From Novosphingobium sp. Gsoil 351 (GTDB taxonomy: Bacteria; Pseudomonadota; Alphaproteobacteria; Sphingomonadales; Sphingomonadaceae), in contig NZ_CP046120.1 in the NCBI RefSeq assembly GCF_009707465.1, positions 2,819,501 to 2,883,500 on the forward strand: DNA of 64,000 nucleotides. Direction: 5' to 3'. Below, one piece after another: positions 54,677-62,433 of the stretch. The notes beneath the pieces are model-generated. The model did no database searches and was not told the DNA's origin. It saw only the letters and a list, made by a program, of their open reading frames with translations. The translations under genes and the position numbers were made by a program. Numbering within the stretch: the stretch's first letter is position 1; every line of letters starts with the position of its first letter.

Positions 54677-54934
54677 TTAGGCCGAAGCAGTAGGGACGCG
54701 GCTCGTGGATGGCGTGTACGTGTCGCGGCGTGCCAAATCGACCCCGGTGTTAGGACGTTGAGCGGCTGAGCTTGGAAGTAGCTCGGCGCGCAGCTCTTCT
54801 GCCTGAAGCCTGTTTCGATACATCTTCACGAGCGATCGATGAACGTGACGAACGCTGGGGTCAGTTTCGGATGCAGCACGTCGAGACTCTTCTTCGATGC
54901 GCTTGCGGTAATATTCAATGTTGCTGATCGACAT
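54677..54934 (-). CDS. Small conserved-looking hypothetical protein
   Basis: An 85-residue protein. The N-terminal 50 residues form a charged helical pattern (SISNIEYYRKRIEEESRRAASETDPSVRHVHRSLVKMYRNRL) of a type I recognise from short alphaproteobacterial hypothetical proteins. The tail is Ser/Thr/Pro-rich. A GGAG site lies before the ATG at 54934. Function is unknown. Confidence 0.7.
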   Translation of the reverse strand: MSISNIEYYRKRIEEESRRAASETDPSVRHVHRSLVKMYRNRLQAEELRAELLPSSAAQRPNTGVDLARRDTYTPSTSRVPTASA

Positions 54935-55049
54935 CGGAGTAACTCCCGATCGCGCGCGGAAGCGACTCGAAGCTTGGGTGGGAAGCATTCGCGACTCGCC
55001 TCCGCGTGATAAGAAACTATCGCTAAAACGTCCTTTTCTCGTCAATATC

Positions 55050-55240
55050 ATTTGAAACTAACGGCCCTTGGAGCAGGCCATCCATCGCCACGCGGGATCG
55101 AGACCCAACGAAAGCAGCTCCAACAAGCCTCAAACCAATTTCTGCTCGACTCAGAGGGGCGACTTTTGGCAAAATGCGGTTGCGACCCAAGGGCTTGAAA
55201 GCCCGACTCAGCCACCGCCTCGGCGGTGGCTTTCTTTTGC
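55050..55240 (+). ncRNA. Candidate small RNA
   Basis: A plus-strand terminator at 55210-55238 has no coding gene upstream for more than 1 kb on that strand. Just before it is a second hairpin, GGGCT-TGAA-AGCCC (55191-55204). A non-coding transcript ending here is the simplest explanation. The 5' end is a guess, and no known RNA family was recognised. Confidence 0.3.
55210..55238 (+). terminator. Rho-independent terminator of candidate small RNA
   Basis: AGCCACCGCC (55210-55219) pairs perfectly with GGCGGTGGCT (55222-55231) and is followed by TTCTTTT. Read on the other strand there is no T-run, so the direction is plus. Confidence 0.8.
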
Positions 55241-55463
55241 GATTGCCCGTTCAGCAAATTGGGGACTTTCGTAACCACACGAGCAGCCGAATTTGCTGCC
55301 GTACTCGCCTTGCAGCTGCCGTGACGAACAAGCTAAAGGTGTAGCACTGTGGCGGGCCCTGCTGCGGCACTATGGTTACGCGGATCATCGGCAATGAGCC
55401 GAGGGGGCGAATGCTGCTAGACCCGTTTGGGACGAGCAGGGCGTATCGCTCGCAAGGGCGAGC

Positions 55464-55694
55464 TCAGCCGAGCACTCGTCTCAACCAACAGCGTTCACCC
55501 GGAATCGGTGGCGTTTGTCCAGCGATCTGGAACAAGTAATTTCCAAGGACAGCCGCTTGGTTTTTGGTCAGCATGATCGTCGTGCGGTCAATGTCGTCGG
55601 GCGTCCCTACCTGCTTTATCGTCTGGAGATTCAGGACGAGTTTCTGCCCCAATTCCTGGTGAGTCCATCCGACCAGGACACCATGGTTATCCAT
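55464..55694 (-). CDS. Short conserved-looking hypothetical protein
   Basis: A 76-residue protein (MDNHGVLVGWTHQELGQKLV, later MLTKNQAAVLGNYLFQIAGQTPP). I recognise this pattern from short uncharacterised sphingomonad proteins but know no function. It lies 25 bases after the SRAP stop on the same strand and may be the last gene of that operon. Confidence 0.65.
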   Translation of the reverse strand: MDNHGVLVGWTHQELGQKLVLNLQTIKQVGTPDDIDRTTIMLTKNQAAVLGNYLFQIAGQTPPIPGERCWLRRVLG

Positions 55695-55719
55695 CGCCTT
55701 CTCCCCCCGGTGGCCCGAG

Positions 55720-56355
55720 CTACGTGTTGACGGCCTGTGAGCTTGTCCGCTTCACCCATGGCACCGAGGTCTGCTCCTTCACCATCAAGTCGGGGTAGGG
55801 GCGGCAGAGCATCGCGGCATCGTCGGGCGCGCCGTCTAGCCAGTCTCTCCAGTCTTGCGGACGGAGGATCACGGGCATGCGGTCGTGAACGTCGGCGACG
55901 TGGATGCACGCCTCGGTCATCACCATGCTGTAGGCCGGGCCCCACTCCGGCGTGTCGCGCCAAATGCCGGCGACGGCGAACACGTCTTGGTCGGGTAGCC
56001 GAAACCAGGTCCGGGTCTTGGCCCCCTTTTCGCCTTCCGCCTCGGCAAACTCACTGACCGGGATCAGGCACCGCCGCTCGAGAAAGCTGAAGCGCCACAT
56101 AAAGCTGTCGAGCTTGTCGGCGCGCGCGTTGTTGACCGGCTTGGGCTTGGAGCCAGGTCGGGCGCCCTTGAGCTTGAGCGGGAAGCCCCAGGTCATCGAG
56201 CGCAGTGCGCGTGCTCCGTTCTCCTGGGTGACCACCATCCCGGGATAGCCGGGAAAGACTTCACCCGGGCCAGCGTTGAAGGCGGCCGGCTTGTGTGCGC
56301 GGAACGCGTCGGCGATCTCGTCGGCGCTCGCCTTGGTGGTGTAGAGGTTGCAGAT
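55720..56355 (-). CDS. SOS response-associated peptidase (SRAP/YedK-like), apparent ATC start
   Basis: A 211-residue SRAP protein, the bacterial HMCES homologue that crosslinks to abasic sites in single-stranded DNA through Cys2. The expected N-terminus (Met)-CNLYTTKASADEIADAF is present, but the codon before the Cys is ATC (56355-56353), not ATG. It sits two bases after the stop of the upstream paralogue, so initiation is probably coupled. Other active-site features are intact: Asn in VNNARADK, Glu in the EFAEAEG segment, and His in VHDRMPVIL. The first in-frame ATG (56238) would remove the catalytic Cys. Confidence 0.85.
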   Translation of the reverse strand: MCNLYTTKASADEIADAFRAHKPAAFNAGPGEVFPGYPGMVVTQENGARALRSMTWGFPLKLKGARPGSKPKPVNNARADKLDSFMWRFSFLERRCLIPVSEFAEAEGEKGAKTRTWFRLPDQDVFAVAGIWRDTPEWGPAYSMVMTEACIHVADVHDRMPVILRPQDWRDWLDGAPDDAAMLCRPYPDLMVKEQTSVPWVKRTSSQAVNT

Positions 56356-56357
56356 GG

Positions 56358-56867
56358 CTAGCCTCGCGCGAAAAGGTCTCCCACAGCCGCCTTAGCCTGT
56401 GGCCCGCGCACGGTGAAGCTTCCTTCCGGAAACGACGTCAGGATGTCCTCCTTCGGCTTGGTCGCCATCAACCAGTCGTACCACTGCTCGGGGCGCACGA
56501 CCGCCACATGGCGATCCTTGTAAGGCGCCAGGTCTGGATAGGCCTCCACCGTGAACACCGCGAACGACCCAGGCCAGTATTCGGTCTTGGGGCGCCATAG
56601 GCCCGCAAGGCAGAAGAACGCCTCGCTGGTGCGAAGGGACGCGCGGTAGCTGACCGCGCCATCGACCTTGAGCCCGAATTCGTTGGCGATCACCAGACAA
56701 GGGTTGCGCACCGCCCAGCGCTCCGACTGGAGCAGGCTCACCACCCGGCCGCCCGGCTCTAGCGGCTCGAACCCCCACTTGAGTTGGATCTGCTCGGAAG
56801 CGCCGTTGCGCCAGATCATGACCTTGGCCAGCTTGCCGGGCCCATCGACAGCAGGATCAAACGACAT
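56358..56867 (-). CDS. Degenerate SRAP-like paralogue
   Basis: About 169 residues from the ATG at 56867 (behind GGGAG), or 184 from 56912. The core resembles SRAP (LKWGFEPLEPGGRV, RYRASLRTSEAFFCLAGLW-like region, DRHVAVVRPEQWYDWL, FTVRGPQAKAAVGDLF). It lacks the N-terminal Cys motif, and its His segment differs from HDRMPVIL, so it is probably not catalytic. Its stop is two bases before the ATC start of the complete SRAP gene. A regulatory or partner role is possible. Confidence 0.72.
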   Translation of the reverse strand: MSFDPAVDGPGKLAKVMIWRNGASEQIQLKWGFEPLEPGGRVVSLLQSERWAVRNPCLVIANEFGLKVDGAVSYRASLRTSEAFFCLAGLWRPKTEYWPGSFAVFTVEAYPDLAPYKDRHVAVVRPEQWYDWLMATKPKEDILTSFPEGSFTVRGPQAKAAVGDLFARG

Positions 56868-56881
56868 CGCCAGGCTCCCGT

Positions 56882-57184
56882 TTACCGGAAGCGCGACAGC
56901 GCGCGCTTCCATGCCCGCGGCTCCGGCTCGGGCAACACAATCTCGCCCGGTCCTTCGCGCACCACTTCGATCCGTTGCGGCCTGATCCGATGGCCCGCCC
57001 TTTCACTACAGCTCCGGCACCGGAAGCGCGCGAGCGCCTGGCCGAACTCATCGTTCCAGCCGCATCGATGAAACCTCCACCACAGGCCGGGAGCCCAGTA
57101 GCGCGCGCGGCGTCCGCAGCCGCAGGTGACGAGCACCGCGCGGGACTGGATCGCCGCCTCGAGGATCGTCGTTGCCTCGAGCAT
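56882..57184 (-). CDS. Small Cys4 zinc-ribbon-like protein
   Basis: A 100-residue protein with CGCGRR near residue 22 and CRSCSER near residue 56, the spacing of a zinc ribbon, joined by YWAPGLWWRFHRCGWNDEFGQALARF. It ends with an acidic/Pro block (EIVLPEPEPRAWKRALSRFR). It precedes the SRAP-like gene by 14 bases, so it is probably cotranscribed. Function is unknown; nucleic acid binding is a reasonable guess. Confidence 0.7.
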   Translation of the reverse strand: MLEATTILEAAIQSRAVLVTCGCGRRARYWAPGLWWRFHRCGWNDEFGQALARFRCRSCSERAGHRIRPQRIEVVREGPGEIVLPEPEPRAWKRALSRFR

Positions 57185-57209
57185 CCCGGAGGCCGACCAG
57201 CGCGCCACA

Positions 57210-57401
57210 TTACACGGCCAGCCCGAGTTGCGCCGGATTGGGCGCGGCGCGATCGTCGCCAATCTCATCGATGATCACGCGGGCGAGTTCCTGCGCCGCC
57301 TGGTGCCGCATCCCTGGATCGGGAGCGGTCAGGCCGACGCGAGCCCAGCCCGGCGACTTGAGAAGAAGGGTGTCGGCGAGAATGTCAGGATCGATTCGCA
57401 T
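57210..57401 (-). CDS. Small hypothetical protein (DUF6771-like)
   Basis: A 63-residue protein starting MRIDPDILADTLLLKSPGWARVGLTAP and continuing MRHQAAQELARVIIDEI. The N-terminal 'ID...LA..LL..PGWARVG..AP' pattern is one I recall from short sphingomonad proteins (DUF6771-like); the assignment is tentative. It lies 25 bases before the zinc-ribbon gene on the same strand. Confidence 0.65.
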   Translation of the reverse strand: MRIDPDILADTLLLKSPGWARVGLTAPDPGMRHQAAQELARVIIDEIGDDRAAPNPAQLGLAV

Positions 57402-57490
57402 GCCATGATGAGAACATAAACAGAACATCGAGGCAAGGCGTTACATAGGCAACTTTGGTGTCGAGTCCGCCCAGAAGCTGCGGGATCGCG

Positions 57491-57820
57491 CTAGCTAGCT
57501 GGGCCGATCGCGTCCTCGCGCTCTGTCGAACGCAGAGTGGCGTGGATGGGCTGGTTGAGCCACTCCCACCATAGCTGGCGCAGATCGTCGCGATATCGTT
57601 CCACACCCGGCTTGTTCCTGAGCCGCAAGGCCCATTCCAGTCGCAACAGCTTCACGGGAATCCTTTCGGCGATGTCGGCTCGATCGGGCGGGCCGCCTGC
57701 GCAACGCAAGTGAGACAGTTCGCCGTGGATGGCGCCAAGCGCACCAGGCGGCAGGGCGTCGCCCACCCCAACAGCGCACAACGCTTGATATATCCGCGCC
57801 TGAGCCTGCCCCTCGATCAT
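57491..57820 (-). CDS. Hypothetical protein
   Basis: A 109-residue frame with an ordered look: ARIYQALCAVGVGDALPPGALGAIHGELSHL, then IPVKLLRLEWALRLRNKPGVERYRDDLRQLWWEWLNQP. No recognised domain. It is in line with the SRAP operon (89 bases before the next gene). Confidence 0.5.
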   Translation of the reverse strand: MIEGQAQARIYQALCAVGVGDALPPGALGAIHGELSHLRCAGGPPDRADIAERIPVKLLRLEWALRLRNKPGVERYRDDLRQLWWEWLNQPIHATLRSTEREDAIGPAS

Positions 57821-57990
57821 GCCAGGTCCGTTAGCTGAACATGGTTAATGAACGGCAAATTGCCCCTCTGGGCGGACAGGAATTGCAGCTACGCGGCCGG
57901 TTGAGGAATTTCGGTTCTGGTGACCAATTCCGGGAATGCGAACATTCACAGGCATCGCAGCCATAAATCGCTGCGAGGCGTTATCCTCCT

Positions 57991-58782
57991 ATGACCATGC
58001 ACCACACGCGCTCGGGCCGCGGTAAACCCCTCCTGCTCATTCACGGTCTGGGAGGAAGCCACCGCTCTTGGGACACAATCATGACGGCTCTTGCGAAAGA
58101 GCGGGACGTGATTGCCCTTGACCTGCCCGGCCACGGGCAAACCCCTGCAGAGGCCGACAGCGGCACGTTTAACGGGTTGGCGCGCAGCGTGGAGGACTGG
58201 TTGGTGAGCGAGAATCTCGAAGCCATTGATATGGTCGGCAGCTCCATGGGTGCTCGCCTCGTGCTCGAGATGGCACGCCGCGGTCGCGCCGGTGCGGTCG
58301 TCGCCCTCGATCCGGGTGGGTTCTGGCAAGGGTGGGAACGCACGTTCTTCAAGACCACCATCACGGCGTCGCTTGCAGCGGTAAGGGCGATGCAACCAGC
58401 GCTTCCCGCCATCACCAAGAATGTCGCCGGTCGCAGCGCCCTCATGCTTCAGCTTTCTGCAAAGCCGTGGGCGCTGGATCCCTCTCTGGTTCTGAACGAA
58501 CTGCGGTCGTTCGCTGGTACGTCTACCTTCAACTCGCTGGTGACGGACCTCGCTACGGGGCCGATGCAGGACGGCCCTGCGGCCACCGATGCATCGGTCG
58601 TCATCGGTTGGGGCCGCAAGGATCGACTATGTCTTCCAAGGCAAGCGAACAGAGCGATGGCCGCCTTTCCAAAGGCAAAAATGCACTGGTTCGCGGAGAG
58701 CGGTCATTTCCCGATGTGGGATCAACCAATCGATACAATCCAAGTGATCCTCGACGCCACGGGTCGGTCGGCATCCGCATGA
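57991..58782 (+). CDS. Alpha/beta hydrolase
   Basis: A 263-residue alpha/beta hydrolase of the haloperoxidase/esterase type. The oxyanion-hole motif is LLLIHGLGGSHRSWD, the nucleophile Ser is in MVGSSMGARLVLEMA, the acid is probably Asp in IGWGRKDRLC, and the His is in SGHFPMWDQP. It has no signal peptide. It stands alone, divergent from the small-gene tract on its left. Substrate unknown. Confidence 0.88.
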   Translation: MTMHHTRSGRGKPLLLIHGLGGSHRSWDTIMTALAKERDVIALDLPGHGQTPAEADSGTFNGLARSVEDWLVSENLEAIDMVGSSMGARLVLEMARRGRAGAVVALDPGGFWQGWERTFFKTTITASLAAVRAMQPALPAITKNVAGRSALMLQLSAKPWALDPSLVLNELRSFAGTSTFNSLVTDLATGPMQDGPAATDASVVIGWGRKDRLCLPRQANRAMAAFPKAKMHWFAESGHFPMWDQPIDTIQVILDATGRSASA

Positions 58783-59035
58783 TGCTCCAGCAGGTCGTCG
58801 GATGCCTGATAGCAAAGAGCAAGCTTACCGAGGCGTCGGCATTTGGGGCGTATCCCGCCTGACCGGTCTTGCGCCCAAATTGGCGCCAAGATGCCATTCT
58901 GCGGCCCGGACTGCCGATAGCAGCACCGCAAACTCGGCGCCTAACATCAACCCGAGGCGAGGTCAGTACTCCGAGAATCCGCGCCCCGATCGGCACCAAA
59001 TACTCTGACGGCAGACCGGCTCCCTAAAATCATCA

Positions 59036-60412
59036 TTAAAAGATTTTATCTGGATTCATTATCCCCATCGGATCAAGCTGAGACTTTATCTGCAGCATTG
59101 TTTGGACCGCTGTCGCATGTTCCTCGCGAAGTAAAGTCTTGCGGCATGACCCAACTCCGTGCTCTCCACTCGCAGTGCCACCACGCCTGATCGCAACGCG
59201 GGCGATGTCGCAGCCCAGTCTATCGGCCGCTTCCCTGCTCTGCGCGTCGTGCAGAATCATTACATGAAAGTTGCCATCTCCCACATGCCCGACGATCGGG
59301 CACACGAAGCCGCTATGCGCAGCGAGCGTCTTTACTTCGGCAATGGTATCAGCAAGGTCCGAAATGGGAACGCAGGCATCTGTAGTGACCGCGTCGTATC
59401 CAGGACACAGTGACTTTGCCGCCCAATAAGCATTGTGGCGAGCGGTCCATAACCGCGAGCGATCCTCGGTGCGCAAAGCCCATTGGATATTTGCGCAATC
59501 CGAGCTGGCGAAAACGTCTCGTATCTGGTCCTGCTGATCCGCCACCGAAACGGCGCTGCCGTGTAATTCCACGAACAGGGTGGGCTTTGCTAATAGCTCC
59601 GTCAACTTCGACCAACGAATGCAGGCGCCCATTTGCACTTCGTCAAGAAACTCAAGCCGAGCGACTGGCACACCCATTTGCAGCACGGCGATCACCGCGA
59701 GGATTGCCTCCCCTGCGCTCTGAAACTGAGCGACGCCTGCGGCAATCACTTCTGGAATGCCAAAAAGCCGAAGGTGAAGCGAAGTAATGACTCCGAGCGT
59801 CCCTTCGGAGCCGACATAGAGACGGGTGAGATCATACCCCATGCTCGATTTCCGAGCGCGGCCACCGGTCTCGATGACAACGCCCTGCGGCGTGACGACG
59901 GTCAGCCCGAGTGTGACATCCTTCATCGTCCCATAGCGAACCGCATTGGTCCCGCTGGCTCGTGTGGCCGCCATCCCGCCAAGCGTGGCATTGGCGCCAG
60001 GGTCCAACGGAAAGAACAGGCCGGAATCACGCAGGTGTCCGTTGAGCGCCTCGCGAGTGACGCCAGCTTCGACGTGAACATCGAGATCGGAGGCGTTGAC
60101 GGCGAGGATGCGGTCCATAAGCGACATGTCGAAGGTCACACCGCCCCTCAAGGCGTGGACGTGACCTTCGAGCGAGGTGCCGGCACCATAGGGGATGATC
60201 GCCACTCGATGCGCTGCGCATATTTGAACCCCATCGGAAACATCGCGCACGCTGGTCGGGAACAAAACCGCGTCGGGCGGTCGCGAGGCTGCAGGCCCCT
60301 CACCGGAGGCGTGCTGGTTGCAGATGGCGTGTCCGGTCCGAAGCGCCTCACCAAACCGCTCAGCAAGAGCCTCGAGACAAGCTCCCAATTCCGGCAACAA
60401 ACCGTCCGCCAT
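59036..60412 (-). CDS. FAD-linked D-lactate/glycolate dehydrogenase-type oxidoreductase
   Basis: A 458-residue flavoprotein of the GlcD/DLD group. The FAD-binding PCMH domain covers residues 45-230 (RPPDAVLFPTSVRDVSDGVQ, IPYGAGTSLEGHVHALRGGV, GANATLGGMAATRASGTNAVRYGTMKD, YVGSEGTLGVIT). The C-terminal cap has VGHVGDGNFHVM and GGTASGEHGVGSCRK. It oxidises a D-2-hydroxy acid and passes electrons to quinone or cytochrome. It is the last gene of the peptide operon, 4 bases after the amidohydrolase. Confidence 0.9.
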   Translation of the reverse strand: MADGLLPELGACLEALAERFGEALRTGHAICNQHASGEGPAASRPPDAVLFPTSVRDVSDGVQICAAHRVAIIPYGAGTSLEGHVHALRGGVTFDMSLMDRILAVNASDLDVHVEAGVTREALNGHLRDSGLFFPLDPGANATLGGMAATRASGTNAVRYGTMKDVTLGLTVVTPQGVVIETGGRARKSSMGYDLTRLYVGSEGTLGVITSLHLRLFGIPEVIAAGVAQFQSAGEAILAVIAVLQMGVPVARLEFLDEVQMGACIRWSKLTELLAKPTLFVELHGSAVSVADQQDQIRDVFASSDCANIQWALRTEDRSRLWTARHNAYWAAKSLCPGYDAVTTDACVPISDLADTIAEVKTLAAHSGFVCPIVGHVGDGNFHVMILHDAQSREAADRLGCDIARVAIRRGGTASGEHGVGSCRKTLLREEHATAVQTMLQIKSQLDPMGIMNPDKIF

Positions 60413-60416
60413 TGCG

Positions 60417-62429
60417 CTAGTCCAACGCCCGGATCAGCTCGTCGGGCGCATAGCGGGTCCCTGACTTGAACGTATAGCGAACCCGACGGATATCCGAGAT
60501 GTTGCGAATGGGATCGCCGTCAACGAGAACCAGGTCGGCGTCTTTGCCCAATTCAATCAAACCCGTTGTGGCGTCGCGCCGCATGATGCGCGCCGCGCCA
60601 AAGGTAGCGATCCGCAGGACCTCAGCCGGGGGCAACCCCGCAGCTGCCATGAGTTCCAGCTCACGAGGTAAAGTGAGGCCGCCAAGCGCCGGCGTGTCGG
60701 TCCCCGCCACTAGGGGAACGCCACGCTCATAGAGAACGCGCATCAGCGCCTGCACCTTGGCCATAGTGCCCTGGAACTGAGCGAGCGTCAGGTCGGGTGG
60801 AGTCGGCAGCGCGCCGCCGGTCATTTGGCGCCGAGCAGCATCGGGCAACGCGGCTGAAAGCAGCTCGCTGCCGGGCGGCGGCTTGCCCGCCTGAGCGAGG
60901 AGCAGCGGCTCGTAGACCGACAAGGTAAAGTCGAGCGCGACCTGGTGGCGGTGCAGGAGATGGGCGAACGCGGCAACCCGGGCACTTGCCGGGTCGATCG
61001 TCTGGGCGGCGCGCGCGGCGTTAAAGGTAAGCGGCGTCTTCGCCGGCTGGCCGGCCAGGCTGAGGAGCGGGTAGATAAGGTGCTGGACCTCGTCGTAACC
61101 CGACGCGACCATCTGTTGTACCGTGGCCCCAAACGGAACGTGTCCGCTTAATCGCATTCCGCGAGCGTGGGCGCGGATTGCAATTGCGGGCACCCATTCG
61201 GGCTTCACCTGGTTGTACAGCTTGATCTGGGAGTAACCAGCATCGGCGTAGGCATCTACCGCCGCCAGCGCCTCGCCCTCGCTCGAGACGAGCGTACCGT
61301 TGTAGGTGGCAGCCGGGCCGGCCGCGTCGATGAATCCTGCCTTGACGATCGCCGGCCCGGGAAGCCGACGCTCGCGCAGCCGCCGCTCCAACCGCACCAT
61401 CGCTGCTGTAATGTTGCCCATATCGCGCACGGTTGTGACGCCGCTCGCCAGGAAGCGGAGCGGATCGCGCGGGCGCAGGTGCACGTGCATGTCCCATAGC
61501 CCGGGAAGCAGCGTCGCGCCGCGGCCGTCTATCACGGTAACGCCCTTGGCCACTGCGAGCCGCGAACTAGGCGCGATCCGGACGATCTTGCCTCCCCGAA
61601 GCAGAACCGAACGATGCGTAAGAATCTTCGCGCGCCGGGCATCGAAGAGGGCGACATCCCGGATCAGCGTCGGAACCGGCGGCCGTCTGAGCCCGACCAC
61701 GGCAGCGGACTTTTCGACGGCGCTCTCATCGGCCTCTGCCACAGCGGCAGTCAACGCGGTTTCAAGGCCGCGCCATCCGCGACGGATCACCCCGTCGCCG
61801 GCAAAGAAGCGGTCGCGCTCGTCGAGCCAGAGATAGATGGGATCGAGCGACGTACCCTTGATCGCAACGAGGCGCAGAAGCATTGTCTCGCCGTGATCGG
61901 AGTAGCTTTCCTCGCGCACGACGCGGGCAAAGGCGTGACCGACGGGCAGCAGGTCGAGGCCGCTTTCGCCGGCTCTGAGCAGTGCTGAGGCGAGCAGGCC
62001 AAGTTCGTAGGCAGCGCCATCGCGTGCCAGTCCGCCACCGTAGGTTAGCCCAAACGGCACATAGTAGCGCCCGGCTGCGTCGGCCGATCCGCGCTCGATG
62101 CGATTGCGCCATGTTGCGCGGCCGCCGGCGACTTCGAAGGCCTCATCGATTGGCTGGAACGCAAAAGCCTCCCCGGCGCGCGTCATGGCCGTCGGCAATC
62201 CGGCTCGGTCAATGACGACGTCAGCGGCAAAGGCACGCACCTTGTCCTGCTGCTGATAGCGGTTCTCGATATGGACGCGTCCGCCCGCGCGGATGTCGGC
62301 GGTCATTTCGCCATTTACCACGCCGTTGGTGACGATGTCGTAGGCGAGCGTCTCGGCCCTCGCCGGTGCGGCGAGCCCGAGACCCAGCGACGCCGCCAGC
62401 ACGATCCGGCGCAAAAAAGGACGCATCAT
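60417..62429 (-). CDS. Secreted two-domain amidohydrolase (fourth)
   Basis: A 670-residue exported enzyme. Residues 1-25 are a signal peptide ending APARA. Residues 26-245 form an N-terminal domain I do not recognise (YDIVTNGVVNGEMTADIRAGG, FAFQPIDEAFEV). Residues 250-670 are an amidohydrolase with His315 and His317 (DMHVHLR), Lys403 (QIKLYNQ), His430 (LSGHVP), His450 (VQHLI) and Asp578 (AGTDTPA). It would hydrolyse an amide or peptide in the periplasm. It lies in a tight operon between the epimerase and the FAD enzyme. Confidence 0.88.
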   Translation of the reverse strand: MMRPFLRRIVLAASLGLGLAAPARAETLAYDIVTNGVVNGEMTADIRAGGRVHIENRYQQQDKVRAFAADVVIDRAGLPTAMTRAGEAFAFQPIDEAFEVAGGRATWRNRIERGSADAAGRYYVPFGLTYGGGLARDGAAYELGLLASALLRAGESGLDLLPVGHAFARVVREESYSDHGETMLLRLVAIKGTSLDPIYLWLDERDRFFAGDGVIRRGWRGLETALTAAVAEADESAVEKSAAVVGLRRPPVPTLIRDVALFDARRAKILTHRSVLLRGGKIVRIAPSSRLAVAKGVTVIDGRGATLLPGLWDMHVHLRPRDPLRFLASGVTTVRDMGNITAAMVRLERRLRERRLPGPAIVKAGFIDAAGPAATYNGTLVSSEGEALAAVDAYADAGYSQIKLYNQVKPEWVPAIAIRAHARGMRLSGHVPFGATVQQMVASGYDEVQHLIYPLLSLAGQPAKTPLTFNAARAAQTIDPASARVAAFAHLLHRHQVALDFTLSVYEPLLLAQAGKPPPGSELLSAALPDAARRQMTGGALPTPPDLTLAQFQGTMAKVQALMRVLYERGVPLVAGTDTPALGGLTLPRELELMAAAGLPPAEVLRIATFGAARIMRRDATTGLIELGKDADLVLVDGDPIRNISDIRRVRYTFKSGTRYAPDELIRALD

Positions 62430-62433
62430 CGGT

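Larger units (their letters stand above)
54935..55463. other. Gene-free stretch containing a candidate small RNA
   Basis: There are 529 bases without a convincing coding gene. The middle holds two consecutive hairpins ending in an intrinsic terminator on the plus strand, listed separately. The remainder (55240-55463) shows nothing recognisable. Confidence 0.5.

Noticed and set aside
55048..55278. 76-codon minus-strand frame over the candidate small RNA
   Set aside because: Composition is random-looking, and the terminator on the plus strand fits a non-coding transcript better.
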